A stretch of 64,000 bases of DNA from Cytophagales bacterium. GTDB lineage: Bacteria; Bacteroidota; Bacteroidia; Cytophagales; Bernardetiaceae. The notes under the pieces were generated by a model. The model did no database searches. It was not told the origin of the DNA and saw only the letters and a program-made list of their open reading frames with translations. Where the stretch lies: assembly GCA_004293815.1 (NCBI GenBank), contig RDZD01000035.1, forward strand, positions 1 to 64,000, in the 5' to 3' direction. The translations under genes and the position numbers were made by a program. How positions within the stretch are numbered: position 1 is the stretch's first letter; each line of letters opens with the position of its first letter. Shown piece after piece: positions 1 through 8,362 of this stretch.

Positions 1-8
1 TGTTGTTG

Positions 9-39
9 CAAATATAGCGTAATCTTGTTTTGAAACCAA
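9..39 (-). promoter_or_regulatory. Promoter reading off the left edge
   Basis: On the minus strand there is a TATATTTG -7 box (9-16) and a TTG (37-39) 20 bases upstream. This matches the Bacteroidota TTG-N19-21-TAnnTTTG pattern. It lies just past the stop of the mutase subunit gene and faces left, so the next gene, outside the window, probably has its own promoter. Confidence 0.5.
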
Positions 40-50
40 TTCACAACAGA

Positions 51-1061
51 CTACGATTTTTGAAGCAATTCAAAAGCCTTTTGTGTTAGCTTTTCTACAA
101 AACTTTCCAGATAATAAGCTCCAGCAAGGGGATCTGCGACTTTGCCAATATGGGTTTCTTCTCTAAGTAAATTGCTGACATTAAGCGCAATACGTTGTCC
201 AAAGGCATTGTCTTCGTGCGGAAAAACCGTAAGGGCTTGCACACCAGCCAGCGTAGCAGCCAGTGCTTGTACCGTATTGCTGATGAGATTTGAGTTGGCA
301 TCGGCCTGCAAAAGGGTTGTTTGCGCATGTAAAAACACATCCTTTTCCGAAAACTGCTCCACCCCTTGGCTTTCTGCCAACATGGCAAACAACAACCTAA
401 TCGCTTTTATTTTGGCAATATCTGCAAAAAAGTAATTGCTCAGAGTGAGGCTAAATCCTATGCTCTTAAAGTCTTGAGCAGAAGCTTGGGCTTGTGGAAG
501 GAGAGTAGCTGCTTGGCGAATAGCGTCTGCAATATCTTGGCTAGGTTCTTTACTGGCCGCCACTTTTACAAGCTGTAAATCTGCATTGTTTATCTTTTTT
601 GCGCCAATCAAGAACACGCAAAGAGGATTTAGAGGCTTCAAGAATATCTCTAAACGTGAAACTGAAGCCGCGTTTTGAGCATTGGCCACCACCCCCAGCT
701 TGCAATAACTGAGTTCTACATCTTTGAGCAGCACCTCCCAGTTAGTATCTGGCTCTGGTTCAATCAGTAAACCGCTAGCCCCAGCATTGAGAGCGTTGAG
801 CAGTTCTTTGTTTTGGAGGCCAGCACCTCTAAAAAACGGCATGGCGCACCAATCGAAAGCCGTCAGCTGCCCAGGTTCTGGCTCAAAAGAAAGAGCTGCC
901 GACATGATTTCCTGTACAGGTGGCATGGCTTCTATGGCCAAATTAGGCTCTAGATGCCACAAAAGTTTGTCTTTAAAACGTTCGCCTTTCAGGTCTTTTT
1001 GCACCAATTTTAGCCAGTCTTGATAAGAAGGCAAAACAAACTCTTGTAGAAGGGATTTCAT
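51..1061 (-). CDS. mutA: Methylmalonyl-CoA mutase small-subunit-like protein
   Basis: This 336-residue protein resembles the catalytic TIM-barrel part of the methylmalonyl-CoA mutase small (alpha) subunit. The enzyme interconverts methylmalonyl-CoA and succinyl-CoA. The best signature is near the C-terminus, where a stretch with the family pattern RIALNVSNLLREE is followed by ADPLAGAYYLE and an amphipathic helix. It lacks the C-terminal cobalamin-binding domain and is much shorter than the roughly 600 residues usual for MutA, ending cleanly at a TAG. Small subunits do not bind B12, so this may be a natural minimal structural subunit. A catalytic mutB would be expected to the left, outside the window; a promoter-like motif there faces that way. 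The family call is solid, the exact role less so. Confidence 0.75.
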   Translation of the reverse strand: MKSLLQEFVLPSYQDWLKLVQKDLKGERFKDKLLWHLEPNLAIEAMPPVQEIMSAALSFEPEPGQLTAFDWCAMPFFRGAGLQNKELLNALNAGASGLLIEPEPDTNWEVLLKDVELSYCKLGVVANAQNAASVSRLEIFLKPLNPLCVFLIGAKKINNADLQLVKVAASKEPSQDIADAIRQAATLLPQAQASAQDFKSIGFSLTLSNYFFADIAKIKAIRLLFAMLAESQGVEQFSEKDVFLHAQTTLLQADANSNLISNTVQALAATLAGVQALTVFPHEDNAFGQRIALNVSNLLREETHIGKVADPLAGAYYLESFVEKLTQKAFELLQKS

Positions 1062-1352
1062 AAGAATAAAGGTTTTAGCAAAGGCTTTATTTCAGGGGGT
1101 AAAGATAGCAAGCAGATTTAAAAATAAAGCCATTCACCGCATGAAATGCAGAAATCTTTTATACGTTGTGGATTCAAAAGCTTAATGCAATCTTTCCAAT
1201 GAAAATAAATAGGCTTTTTGAAACAAAAAAAGCAATTATTAAAACCTTGTAACAAAACAGCTGGTTTTTTATTGCGATACATTAAAACTTCGTACTAAAG
1301 AAAAGTATGATTCAATCTTTTGTCTCAAATTTTATCCCCCTCGCAGATTAAG

Positions 1353-1763
1353 ATGGCTAGTATATTCACAAAAATTATCAGAGGAGAAATCCCTTGCTAT
1401 AAAGTGGCTGAAACCAGCGAATTTCTCGCTTTTTTAGATGTACAGCCCCTTGCTGTGGGGCACACACTAATTGTCCCAAAGCTAGAAATAGACTACATCT
1501 TAGACTTAGAAGAAGATCTGTACGTAGAGCTTTTTCGGTTTGCTCGCCGTGTGGGCATTGGTATAGAGCGCAATGTTTTGTGTAAGAAGATAGGTATGGC
1601 TGTGGTAGGCTTGGAAGTCCCCCATGCACATGTTCACCTAGTACCACTCAACGAGCTTTCGGACATCACTTTTACATCTCCTCGCCTCAAGCTCAGCAAA
1701 GATGAGTTTGAAAAAACAGCAGATGGTATTCGTAATGTACTTCAGGCTCAGTTTGATATGTAA
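1353..1763 (+). CDS. HIT family protein (histidine triad hydrolase)
   Basis: This 136-residue histidine-triad nucleotide-binding protein starts MASIFTKIIRGEIP, the classic HIT N-terminus. Near the C-terminal third it carries HAHVHLVPL, the HxHxHxx active site that hydrolyses nucleoside phosphoramidates or AMP-linked substrates. I take the ATG at 1353; a longer frame would need a TTG at 1320 and adds residues not found in the family. It is convergent with cysQ, with 12 bases between the stops. The physiological substrate cannot be read from the sequence. Confidence 0.9.
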   Translation: MASIFTKIIRGEIPCYKVAETSEFLAFLDVQPLAVGHTLIVPKLEIDYILDLEEDLYVELFRFARRVGIGIERNVLCKKIGMAVVGLEVPHAHVHLVPLNELSDITFTSPRLKLSKDEFEKTADGIRNVLQAQFDM

Positions 1764-1775
1764 ATTTGTAGACAT

Positions 1776-2555
1776 TTAAGGCTCAAAAATAGCTTTACAC
1801 ACAAATCCTTTATTGTAGAGTGAGGCTCTGTTGTAGGTGAACCGTTGGCCGTCAAGTCCAAGGAGTTCACCTCCAGCTTCTTCCACAATCAGTTGCCCAG
1901 CGGCTGTGTCCCACTCCATAGTGGGACGAAAGCGCACATAGAAATCTCCTTTTCCCTCTGCTAAGAGGCCAAACTTGATAGCACTGCCCATTTTAATGAT
2001 TTTTTGTACCTCAAAAGAACGGTAGTATGGCTCCTCTTCAGGGCTTGCATGGCTCGCGCTAGAGAGTATAACTACTTGAGGTTTGGGCTGTAGGGAATGT
2101 TTTCGGACTTGTATTGGTATGGTGTCGTTAGTTGCGTTGGTCTTAAAAGCTCCCATGCCTCTCACGGCCCAGTAACAAATGTTTTCCACGGGCACATAAA
2201 TCCAAGCGGCTACTGGTTCAGAACCGCTCATCAGGCTCAAATTGATGCTGAAATGTCCTGTTCGTTTCAAAAACTCTTTTGTACCATCTAACGGATCTAA
2301 AAGCCAATAATCCTTCCAGCTCTTTCGCTCTTCATAGCTTGAAATTTGCCCTTCTTCCGAAAGTATGGGCATGTGTTCATGGTTTTTTTGGAGATAAGAC
2401 GTGATAATTCGGTGTGAGGCTTTATCAGCTTCGGTGAGGGGTGATAGATCTTCCTTGTATGAAGTGACCGATTTAAAGTCAGCAGTGTTATACACTTTCA
2501 TAATGGCGTGTGCCGCTTCTGCAAGGGGAGCTATCAGCTGTTGAGGATTTATCAT
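1776..2555 (-). CDS. cysQ: 3'(2'),5'-bisphosphate nucleotidase CysQ
   Basis: This 259-residue inositol-monophosphatase superfamily enzyme hydrolyses PAP (3'-phosphoadenosine 5'-phosphate) to AMP, a by-product of sulfate assimilation. The metal-binding motifs are visible in order: SEEG near residues 66-69, DPLDGTKEF at 87-95, and WDTAAGQ near 217 followed by EEAGG. The length is normal for CysQ. The gene is alone on its strand, with no sulfate assimilation genes beside it here. An inositol monophosphatase is the only close alternative, but the DPLDGTKEF form favours CysQ. Confidence 0.9.
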   Translation of the reverse strand: MINPQQLIAPLAEAAHAIMKVYNTADFKSVTSYKEDLSPLTEADKASHRIITSYLQKNHEHMPILSEEGQISSYEERKSWKDYWLLDPLDGTKEFLKRTGHFSINLSLMSGSEPVAAWIYVPVENICYWAVRGMGAFKTNATNDTIPIQVRKHSLQPKPQVVILSSASHASPEEEPYYRSFEVQKIIKMGSAIKFGLLAEGKGDFYVRFRPTMEWDTAAGQLIVEEAGGELLGLDGQRFTYNRASLYNKGFVCKAIFEP

Positions 2556-2739
2556 TTAAATGAGAAAGTCTAGTTTTTAGAAGGCAAGGTATGAAAAATT
2601 AAGTTGTGTTTCAGTTAAGAGAGAAAAAAACTATCTCTATTCTTACAACGGCACAACACAAGAGCAAGGTTCTATAGAAAAGCCCTCATATTTTCTAAAA
2701 ATATTTCCTTGTGCCTCTGGCTTATTGGTATAACATTCC

Positions 2740-2747
2740 TAGCTTTG
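2740..2747 (+). promoter_or_regulatory. -7 box before the exonuclease gene
   Basis: TAGCTTTG matches TAnnTTTG and ends 26 bases before the ATG at 2774. A start of transcription just after it would exclude the longer GTG start at 2711, which supports the shorter protein. I see no well-spaced TTG. Confidence 0.4.
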
Positions 2748-2773
2748 TGATTAGAAAATTGCTCAAGGCTATC

Positions 2774-3544
2774 ATGTCCAATACCTCCAAAAACGACAAA
2801 GATTTATATCAAAAACTACTCAAAGACGTGCTTGTCATAGACCTAGAAACTGTGCCTATGACAGAGAGTTTTGAGAATTTAAGCCCTGTTTGGCAAAAGC
2901 TGTGGGAGAAAAAAAGCCGTTTTTATGTTAAAGAAGGGCAAACAGCCTCTGATGTATTTTTTGACATGGCCGCCATTCATGCAGAGTTTGGACAAATTGT
3001 AACGATTGGTGTAGGCAAGTTTTATCTGAACAAAAGCGAAGAAATTTGTTTGCAGGTCAAGCCTATAGCCAGTCATAATGAAAAGCTGATTCTTGAAACA
3101 TTCTTTGAGTTGGTAGAAAACAAACTGAATCCTCAGACTTTGCGTCTGGTGGCCCATAACGGCAAAGAGTTTGATTTTCCGTACTTGGGCAGACGTTATC
3201 TAGCCAATGGCATGAGCATACCCAAAACCATTCGTAGCATACAGACCAAAAGACCTTGGGAGCAAAACCATCTAGACACCCTAGAGCTTTGGAAATTTGG
3301 GGACTATAAAAATTTTACATCCTTAGATCTTCTTGCTGCGGTTTTTGGACTCACTTCCTCCAAAACTGAGCTAGATGGCAGCCGCGTAAATCACGTTTAC
3401 TACCATGAGAAAGATCTCAAACGCATTGCAGATTATTGTAGTCTTGATGTGGCTCTTACAGCTCAGGTTTTACTCAAAATGTGGGAGCTTCCTGCCCTTC
3501 CAGAGTCTCGTGTTAAGATTATGCCTTTTGAGCCAAACGTTTAG
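2774..3544 (+). CDS. PolB-like 3'-5' exonuclease
   Basis: This 256-residue DEDD-type exonuclease resembles the exonuclease domain of family B DNA polymerases (pfam DNA_pol_B_exo2). The motifs run in order: Exo I as VIDLETVP near the N-terminus, Exo II inside AHNGKEFDFPYLGRR, and Exo III as a YCSLDVALT segment near the C-terminus. There is no polymerase domain. It should remove nucleotides from a DNA or RNA 3' end. The ATG at 2774 fits the promoter box at 2740-2747; the GTG at 2711 would add 21 residues unlike the family. The next gene starts 8 bases after its stop, so the two are probably co-transcribed. Confidence 0.85.
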   Translation: MSNTSKNDKDLYQKLLKDVLVIDLETVPMTESFENLSPVWQKLWEKKSRFYVKEGQTASDVFFDMAAIHAEFGQIVTIGVGKFYLNKSEEICLQVKPIASHNEKLILETFFELVENKLNPQTLRLVAHNGKEFDFPYLGRRYLANGMSIPKTIRSIQTKRPWEQNHLDTLELWKFGDYKNFTSLDLLAAVFGLTSSKTELDGSRVNHVYYHEKDLKRIADYCSLDVALTAQVLLKMWELPALPESRVKIMPFEPNV

Positions 3545-3552
3545 CAAACTCC

Positions 3553-4947
3553 ATGAGACTAGTAAATAGATGGCAAAACTGGCTTTTCAGGCTCGTGATA
3601 GGTCTTTTGTTTGTGATAGGTTCGCTGGCCTTTTGTTTAGAGCCAGTAGAAAGTCTGCCTTATACCTTGCAGCCTTTCTACGCCAGCTATCAGCAAAAAA
3701 TTAACGCCCTTGCTCATATTCCTCTGCCAGCAACCCAAGATAGCTGTTTTAAAGCAGGTTGGGCACAGGAGAGCATACTGCCCAGTTTGCCTACGCCCAT
3801 TGCAGGTTATACTCCACGCGATGCGTATACGTCTGTACGCGACACACCTTGCGTGAAGGTACTCGTTTTGCGCTTAGGTCAACAGAAAGTGGCTTTGGTG
3901 AGCATAGATTTGCTCATCTTTCCGCCCAATGTACACCAGCTTTTAGCCGATAGCCTCAGAAGCACCTCTTGGGATATTTCAGAGCTTTATGTAGGGGCTA
4001 CTCATACACACTCAGGGATGGGTGGTTGGGCTGACGGCATGCTGGGGCGTTTCATGGCGGGAGCTTACCAAGATAATCTACCTCGCTTTTTGGTACAAAA
4101 AATCATGTTGGCTCTGAGGCGTGCAGAACAGCATACCAGATTGGCGGAACTCTCTATGGCGCAGTGCTATGCCTCCGATTTGCTCAATAACCGAATAAGT
4201 TCTAAACCTTACGAAACATTTGGCCTTTTGCAAACGCTTGAAATCAAACAAGACAAAGGAGAAAAAGCACTTTGGTGCGTGTTTGGCGCACATGCTACCT
4301 GTTTGAGCCGTCACAGTCTTGCGCTTTGTGCGGACTATCCAGCCGTTTTGAGCCAAGAGCTGAAACAAAAAGCAAAAGCGAGCATGGTGGGTTTTATGGC
4401 TGGAGCGGTGGGCAGCCAAAATCCAAATGAGTTTGGTCTTAAGGATTTTGAGTTGATAGATGCTTTAGGCAAAAAAATAGCGCAGCAAGTGCACACATCA
4501 CTGCAAACCAAAACAAAGATAAAACCCTCTAGGCTGCATCTAGCACAATTGCCTTTGGGGAGAGTGCCGCTTAGGCTGCGTTTGAGTGAGAACTGGCAGC
4601 TTAGAAGCTGGATTTTTGATCGGATGGCAGCCAGTCAGTCTGCACAAATTTCTGTATTAGCTTTGGGGGATTGGCTTTGGTTAGGCTACCCCGCTGATTT
4701 TTCGGGTGCGTTGGCTGCCCAGCTATGGGCAGAGCTGTCGGAATCGGAGCAGAGAGTGGTTTTTACAAGCTTTAATGGAGCTTATCTGGGCTATGTAGTG
4801 CCTGATCATTATCTCAAACGGTATGAGAGACATGAAACAAGAGAAATGAATTGGATTGGTGGCCAAACGGGAAGTCTTTGGCTTTATCTGAGCCGTGCAC
4901 TGATTCAACAAAACACAAAAAAACAATCTCTCAATGACACAAAATAA
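3553..4947 (+). CDS. Neutral/alkaline ceramidase N-terminal domain protein
   Basis: This 464-residue protein has an N-terminal membrane segment (about residues 10-30), then a domain like the N-terminal catalytic part of neutral/alkaline non-lysosomal ceramidases. The key region is VGATHTHSGMGGW, where the two histidines match zinc ligands; a further FGAHATCLS and a late GYVVPDHY segment fit the same fold. Many Bacteroidota make sphingolipids, so hydrolysis of an amide-linked lipid is plausible, but family members of this size have no proven substrate. It follows the exonuclease gene by 8 bases. It lacks the C-terminal immunoglobulin-like domain of full-length ceramidases. Confidence 0.75.
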   Translation: MRLVNRWQNWLFRLVIGLLFVIGSLAFCLEPVESLPYTLQPFYASYQQKINALAHIPLPATQDSCFKAGWAQESILPSLPTPIAGYTPRDAYTSVRDTPCVKVLVLRLGQQKVALVSIDLLIFPPNVHQLLADSLRSTSWDISELYVGATHTHSGMGGWADGMLGRFMAGAYQDNLPRFLVQKIMLALRRAEQHTRLAELSMAQCYASDLLNNRISSKPYETFGLLQTLEIKQDKGEKALWCVFGAHATCLSRHSLALCADYPAVLSQELKQKAKASMVGFMAGAVGSQNPNEFGLKDFELIDALGKKIAQQVHTSLQTKTKIKPSRLHLAQLPLGRVPLRLRLSENWQLRSWIFDRMAASQSAQISVLALGDWLWLGYPADFSGALAAQLWAELSESEQRVVFTSFNGAYLGYVVPDHYLKRYERHETREMNWIGGQTGSLWLYLSRALIQQNTKKQSLNDTK

Positions 4948-5010
4948 TTACTGAAACATGTGCTGTGCAATAAAAAATGCCAAGAAGCATGGAAAAAATA
5001 GTTTTTTTTA

Positions 5011-5018
5011 TACCTTTG
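5011..5018 (+). promoter_or_regulatory. -7 box of the hppD promoter
   Basis: TACCTTTG matches TAnnTTTG and lies 47 bases before the hppD ATG, downstream of a T-rich run. No TTG stands at the expected -33 distance; the three bases there are ATG. Confidence 0.5.
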
Positions 5019-5065
5019 CAAAAGGCTAAATGTTTAAGTTCATTTATAACAAAGAGACTTGAATT

Positions 5066-6166
5066 ATGGAAGTAAAAACAGATTTTTTGCCGCTTAAAGG
5101 CACCGATCACATAGAGTTTTATGTAGGCAATGCCAAACAGGCAGCTTATTTTTACCAATCAGCTTTTGGATTTGAGCTAGTAGCTTATGCAGGCCCCGAG
5201 ACAGGTGTTAAAGACCGCGCGTCTTATGTTTTACAGCAAGAAAAATTGCGCTTTGTGCTTACTACGCCACTTTATCCCGAGTCTGAGGCAGCTGCGCATA
5301 TACACAAGCATGGTGATGGCGTAAAAACTATTGCGCTTTGGGTTGATGATGCCAAAAAGTCTTTTGAAGAAACTGTCAAACGAGGTGCTAAGCCAGCTTT
5401 TGAGCCTTATACCATTAGCGATGCAGATGGAAGCGTAACACTTTCTGGTATACATACTTATGGCGATACTTTGCACGTATTTGTGGAGCGAAATGCCTAT
5501 AAAGGTGCTTTCATGCCAAATTTTAAACCCATGAAGTCGGGCATGAAGACCACTCCTGTGGGCTTAAAGTATGTGGATCACTGTGTGGGCAATGTGGAGC
5601 TAGGCGAAATGAACAAATGGGTCAAGTTCTACGAAGAGGTGATGGGCTTTAAGCTCCTGATTACTTTTGATGACGAAGATATTTCTACAGAATACAGTGC
5701 TTTGATGTCTAAGGTGGTATCTAACGGTAACGGGTATATTAAGTTTCCTATCAATGAACCCGCTAAAGGCAAGAAAAAGTCACAAATTGAAGAGTATATA
5801 GACTTTTATAGAGGGGCGGGTGTGCAACATGTTGCCATTGCCACAGATAACATCATACATACTGTGGGCGAGTTGCGCAACCGAGGCATAGACTTTTTGG
5901 TGGTGCCAGACACCTACTACGAAGACCTAAAGACACGGGTGGGTGCCATAGATGAGGACGTTGAAGCTCTCAAAAAACTCAATGTGTTGGTAGATAGAGA
6001 TGACGAAGGTTATTTGCTTCAGATTTTTACCAAACCACTAGAAGACAGACCAACTCTTTTCTTTGAAATTATCCAAAGAAAAGGCGCGGTATCGTTTGGA
6101 AAAGGCAATTTTAAAGCGCTTTTTGAATCTATAGAACGCGAGCAGGCTCTGCGCGGCAACTTATAG
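5066..6166 (+). CDS. hppD: 4-hydroxyphenylpyruvate dioxygenase
   Basis: This 366-residue non-haem iron(II) dioxygenase converts 4-hydroxyphenylpyruvate to homogentisate in tyrosine degradation. It has two VOC modules. The iron ligands are visible as His in YVDHCVGN (about residue 170), His in GVQHVAIATDNI (about 250) and Glu in LFFEIIQRKG (about 330). The N-terminal DHIEFYVGNAKQAA segment is the family's opening and the length is standard. The gene has its own promoter box. No other homogentisate-pathway gene lies next to it here, so the pathway is dispersed. Confidence 0.95.
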   Translation: MEVKTDFLPLKGTDHIEFYVGNAKQAAYFYQSAFGFELVAYAGPETGVKDRASYVLQQEKLRFVLTTPLYPESEAAAHIHKHGDGVKTIALWVDDAKKSFEETVKRGAKPAFEPYTISDADGSVTLSGIHTYGDTLHVFVERNAYKGAFMPNFKPMKSGMKTTPVGLKYVDHCVGNVELGEMNKWVKFYEEVMGFKLLITFDDEDISTEYSALMSKVVSNGNGYIKFPINEPAKGKKKSQIEEYIDFYRGAGVQHVAIATDNIIHTVGELRNRGIDFLVVPDTYYEDLKTRVGAIDEDVEALKKLNVLVDRDDEGYLLQIFTKPLEDRPTLFFEIIQRKGAVSFGKGNFKALFESIEREQALRGNL

Positions 6167-6179
6167 CGGCATGTCTTTC

Positions 6180-6228
6180 AAGCCCGTTTGATGACTGCTT
6201 AAAACCAGTTGAATAATTGAACGGGCTT
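6180..6228 (+). terminator. Hairpin after hppD
   Basis: AAGCCCGTT (6180-6188) and AACGGGCTT (6220-6228) form a perfect 9-bp stem with a 31-base loop, starting 14 bases after the hppD stop. There is no T run after it, so termination is only one option; it could also be a structured leader of nadK. It argues against nadK starting at the TTG at 6217, which lies at the edge of the stem. Confidence 0.4.
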
Positions 6229-6273
6229 CAAAGATATTGCTTGAAGCACACACAACACAAACAAAACCGCACT

Positions 6274-7152
6274 TTGAAACGAATAGCCATACACAGCAAA
6301 ACTTTTGACGAGGCAAAATTGCCTTTTATCAATCAAGTATTTTTTGAAATAGAAAAATACGGCATTCCAATCGTCATTTCAGAAGATTTTCAGCTCCATC
6401 TGGAAACCATCAATCACCGAGTAAATCACAGCGGAGTTTTTGGTAAGCCACGAGACTTAGAAGGTGTAGATTTGGTCATCAGTGTGGGAGGCGACGGCAC
6501 GTTGCTCGAAACGGTTACGCTTGTTCAGGACATGGACATTCCTATTTTGGGAGTAAACACAGGCCGTCTGGGCTTTTTGGCCACTACTTCGCGTGAACAA
6601 ATCAAAGCCAACATAGAAGCTGTGCTAAATGGCATGTACAGCATTGATGAAAGATCTATTTTAGAGCTAGAAATCAACCGCGATGTATTTGATGGACTAA
6701 ATTTTGCGCTCAATGAATTTGCTATTATGAAGCGCGACACCTCGTCTATGATTGTGGTGCACACTTACATAGATGGCGAACATCTCAATTCGTATTGGGC
6801 TGATGGTTTGATTGTAGCCACACCTACTGGCTCCACGGGCTACAGTTTGAGTGTGGGCGGGCCTGTGGTGATTCCTGATTCTGGCAACTTTATCATCGCG
6901 CCCGTAAGTCCTCATAACTTGAATGTGCGTCCTTTAGTGGTGTCTGACAAGAGTGTAGTGGCCTTTGAAATAGAGGGACGAAGCAAAAATTTTCTTATTT
7001 CTTTGGATTCTCGCTCACGTAAAGTAGATGCTTCTGTGCAAATGGCGGTGCGTAGATGTGATTTTACGGCTAAATTAGTGCGGCTATCAGGTGAAAGCTT
7101 CTTGAAAACCCTAAGGGCTAAATTGAACTGGGGCAATGATGTAAGAAACTAA
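6274..7152 (+). CDS. nadK: NAD kinase
   Basis: This 292-residue enzyme phosphorylates NAD to NADP using ATP. The signature GGDGTLLETV is in the N-terminal third, NEFAIMKRD follows in the middle, and ATPTGSTGYSLSVGGP is the second conserved block. The frame is open further upstream, but the family starts with a segment like LKRIAIHSKTF, so I take the TTG at 6274. TTG codons at 6241 and 6217 are less likely, as 6217 lies in the preceding hairpin. No ATG is available near the correct N-terminus, so a TTG start appears to be real here. Confidence 0.93.
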   Translation: MKRIAIHSKTFDEAKLPFINQVFFEIEKYGIPIVISEDFQLHLETINHRVNHSGVFGKPRDLEGVDLVISVGGDGTLLETVTLVQDMDIPILGVNTGRLGFLATTSREQIKANIEAVLNGMYSIDERSILELEINRDVFDGLNFALNEFAIMKRDTSSMIVVHTYIDGEHLNSYWADGLIVATPTGSTGYSLSVGGPVVIPDSGNFIIAPVSPHNLNVRPLVVSDKSVVAFEIEGRSKNFLISLDSRSRKVDASVQMAVRRCDFTAKLVRLSGESFLKTLRAKLNWGNDVRN

Positions 7153-7234
7153 ATCTTTTGATTTTTGATTGCCTCAAGATTTAATTTTTTTATACTTTTT
7201 TACGACTGGTATATAGAACAGATAAATGAATTTG

Positions 7235-7242
7235 TATTTTTG
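7235..7242 (+). promoter_or_regulatory. -7 box before the outer-membrane protein gene
   Basis: TATTTTTG matches TAnnTTTG and lies 48 bases before the ATG at 7291. No TTG is seen at the -33 distance. Confidence 0.4.
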
Positions 7243-7290
7243 CGACATTCGCTTTAATAAAATTTAGGCTTAAAACAACCCTTAAACGCT

Positions 7291-7965
7291 ATGCAAAAAA
7301 TAGGTATCTCTTGCTTTTTAATGCTTATGTTGTTCGTTGGCGTGTGGCAACGTGCAGCTGCACAAGACACTGGCTTTAGATTTGGCATCAGACTTAACCC
7401 TTTGGTTACAACTGTCAGAGTTACAGACCAAGACAAAAATGCGATTAAAATAGGTCAAAAAGGCCGTGCTGGGATAGGCATTGGCCTCATGGCTACTTAC
7501 AACTTTACAGATAAATTTGGCATTTATTCGGGGATCAATTATGTGAGCCGCGGCTATATCACCAAGTACAAATCTGATACTTCATCAAGCGCAAATGTGG
7601 AGACGCGTGCCAATATTGCGTATATGGAAATTCCTGTAGCACTAAAAATGCGTTCTTCGGAAGTTATTGAAGGACTTCGGATACGTGGCTTGGTTGGCAC
7701 ATCGCTAAACGTGGCAGTGGGCGGCAAAACCACCACCAAAGGCGGCCCTAACGCAGGGACACGCGCAGGCACAAAAGACTATATTCCCTTTGTTATGGAC
7801 GTTGTGGCGGGCGCAGGCGTGGAATGGACACTTGAGAATGTGGGCACATTGGATTTGGGTCTAAGCTATCACCACGCACTTTGGAAAGCGGCAAAGACAC
7901 CACAAGACAGCTCGCCTATCATTAAAATGAGCTATATTTCTTTGGACTTGGGTTACTACTTCTAA
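7291..7965 (+). CDS. PorT-family outer-membrane beta-barrel protein
   Basis: This 224-residue protein has a signal peptide ending at AAAQDTGF, so it crosses the inner membrane. The rest alternates short hydrophobic strands and polar turns (GLMATYNFTDKFGIYSGINY, then YMEIPVALKMR, and a late MSYISLDLGYYF ending in an aromatic residue). This is typical of the eight-strand PorT/OMP_b-brl_2 barrels of Bacteroidota. The internal stretch GGKTTTKGGPNAGTRAG looks like a long loop. The function is unknown. A second barrel of the same type lies at 9359-10030 on the other strand. Confidence 0.8.
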   Translation: MQKIGISCFLMLMLFVGVWQRAAAQDTGFRFGIRLNPLVTTVRVTDQDKNAIKIGQKGRAGIGIGLMATYNFTDKFGIYSGINYVSRGYITKYKSDTSSSANVETRANIAYMEIPVALKMRSSEVIEGLRIRGLVGTSLNVAVGGKTTTKGGPNAGTRAGTKDYIPFVMDVVAGAGVEWTLENVGTLDLGLSYHHALWKAAKTPQDSSPIIKMSYISLDLGYYF

Positions 7966-7993
7966 AAAAATTAATTGACTTGTTTTTGAGTGT

Positions 7994-8040
7994 ATAAACC
8001 CTTGTCATCATTTTGCTACGCAAAATGTACGAGGGTTTAT
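7994..8040 (+). terminator. Two-tier hairpin between barrel gene and moaD-like gene
   Basis: The outer stem pairs 7994-8005 with 8029-8040 (12 bp, one G-U pair). A small internal loop leads to an inner stem, CATTTTGC (8009-8016) with GCAAAATG (8020-8027), and a TAC loop. It starts 29 bases after the barrel gene's stop and ends 25 bases before the MoaD-like ATG. There is only a weak T-rich tail. It may terminate the first transcript or be a structured leader of the second. Confidence 0.5.
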
Positions 8041-8064
8041 CGTTTATATTCATCCCATGAACAC

Positions 8065-8310
8065 ATGAAGATAACTGTTCTTTTTTTTGGTATCACCAAA
8101 GACATTGCCCAGACAGATAAGCTAGAATTGAATGCAGCAGACTTTCCCAATTTGGGTGTATTGCGTGCCCATTTGCTTCATTCTTATCCCGCATTAGGCT
8201 CTCTCAAGAGCTTAGCTTGGGCGCATAACCAGACTTACACGCACGATTTTTTAGCACAGCTGGTCCCTAATGACGAAGTAGCTCTGCTCCCTCCTGTAAG
8301 TGGCGGGTAA
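8065..8310 (+). CDS. moaD: MoaD/ThiS-family sulfur carrier protein
   Basis: This 81-residue protein has the beta-grasp ubiquitin-like pattern and ends in the diagnostic SGG. The C-terminal glycine of this family is adenylated and thiocarboxylated to carry sulfur for molybdopterin synthase (MoaD) or thiazole synthesis (ThiS). MKITVLFFGITKDI and the ending LLPPVSGG are more like MoaD. I use the ATG at 8065; a longer GTG frame would run through the hairpin at 7994-8040. No other molybdopterin gene is in the window, so the pathway assignment rests on the protein alone. Confidence 0.8.
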   Translation: MKITVLFFGITKDIAQTDKLELNAADFPNLGVLRAHLLHSYPALGSLKSLAWAHNQTYTHDFLAQLVPNDEVALLPPVSGG

Positions 8311-8362
8311 CAGAGCTACGAGTAACACGGCTTATGCGGTGAATAACTTTACAAAGACTGCC

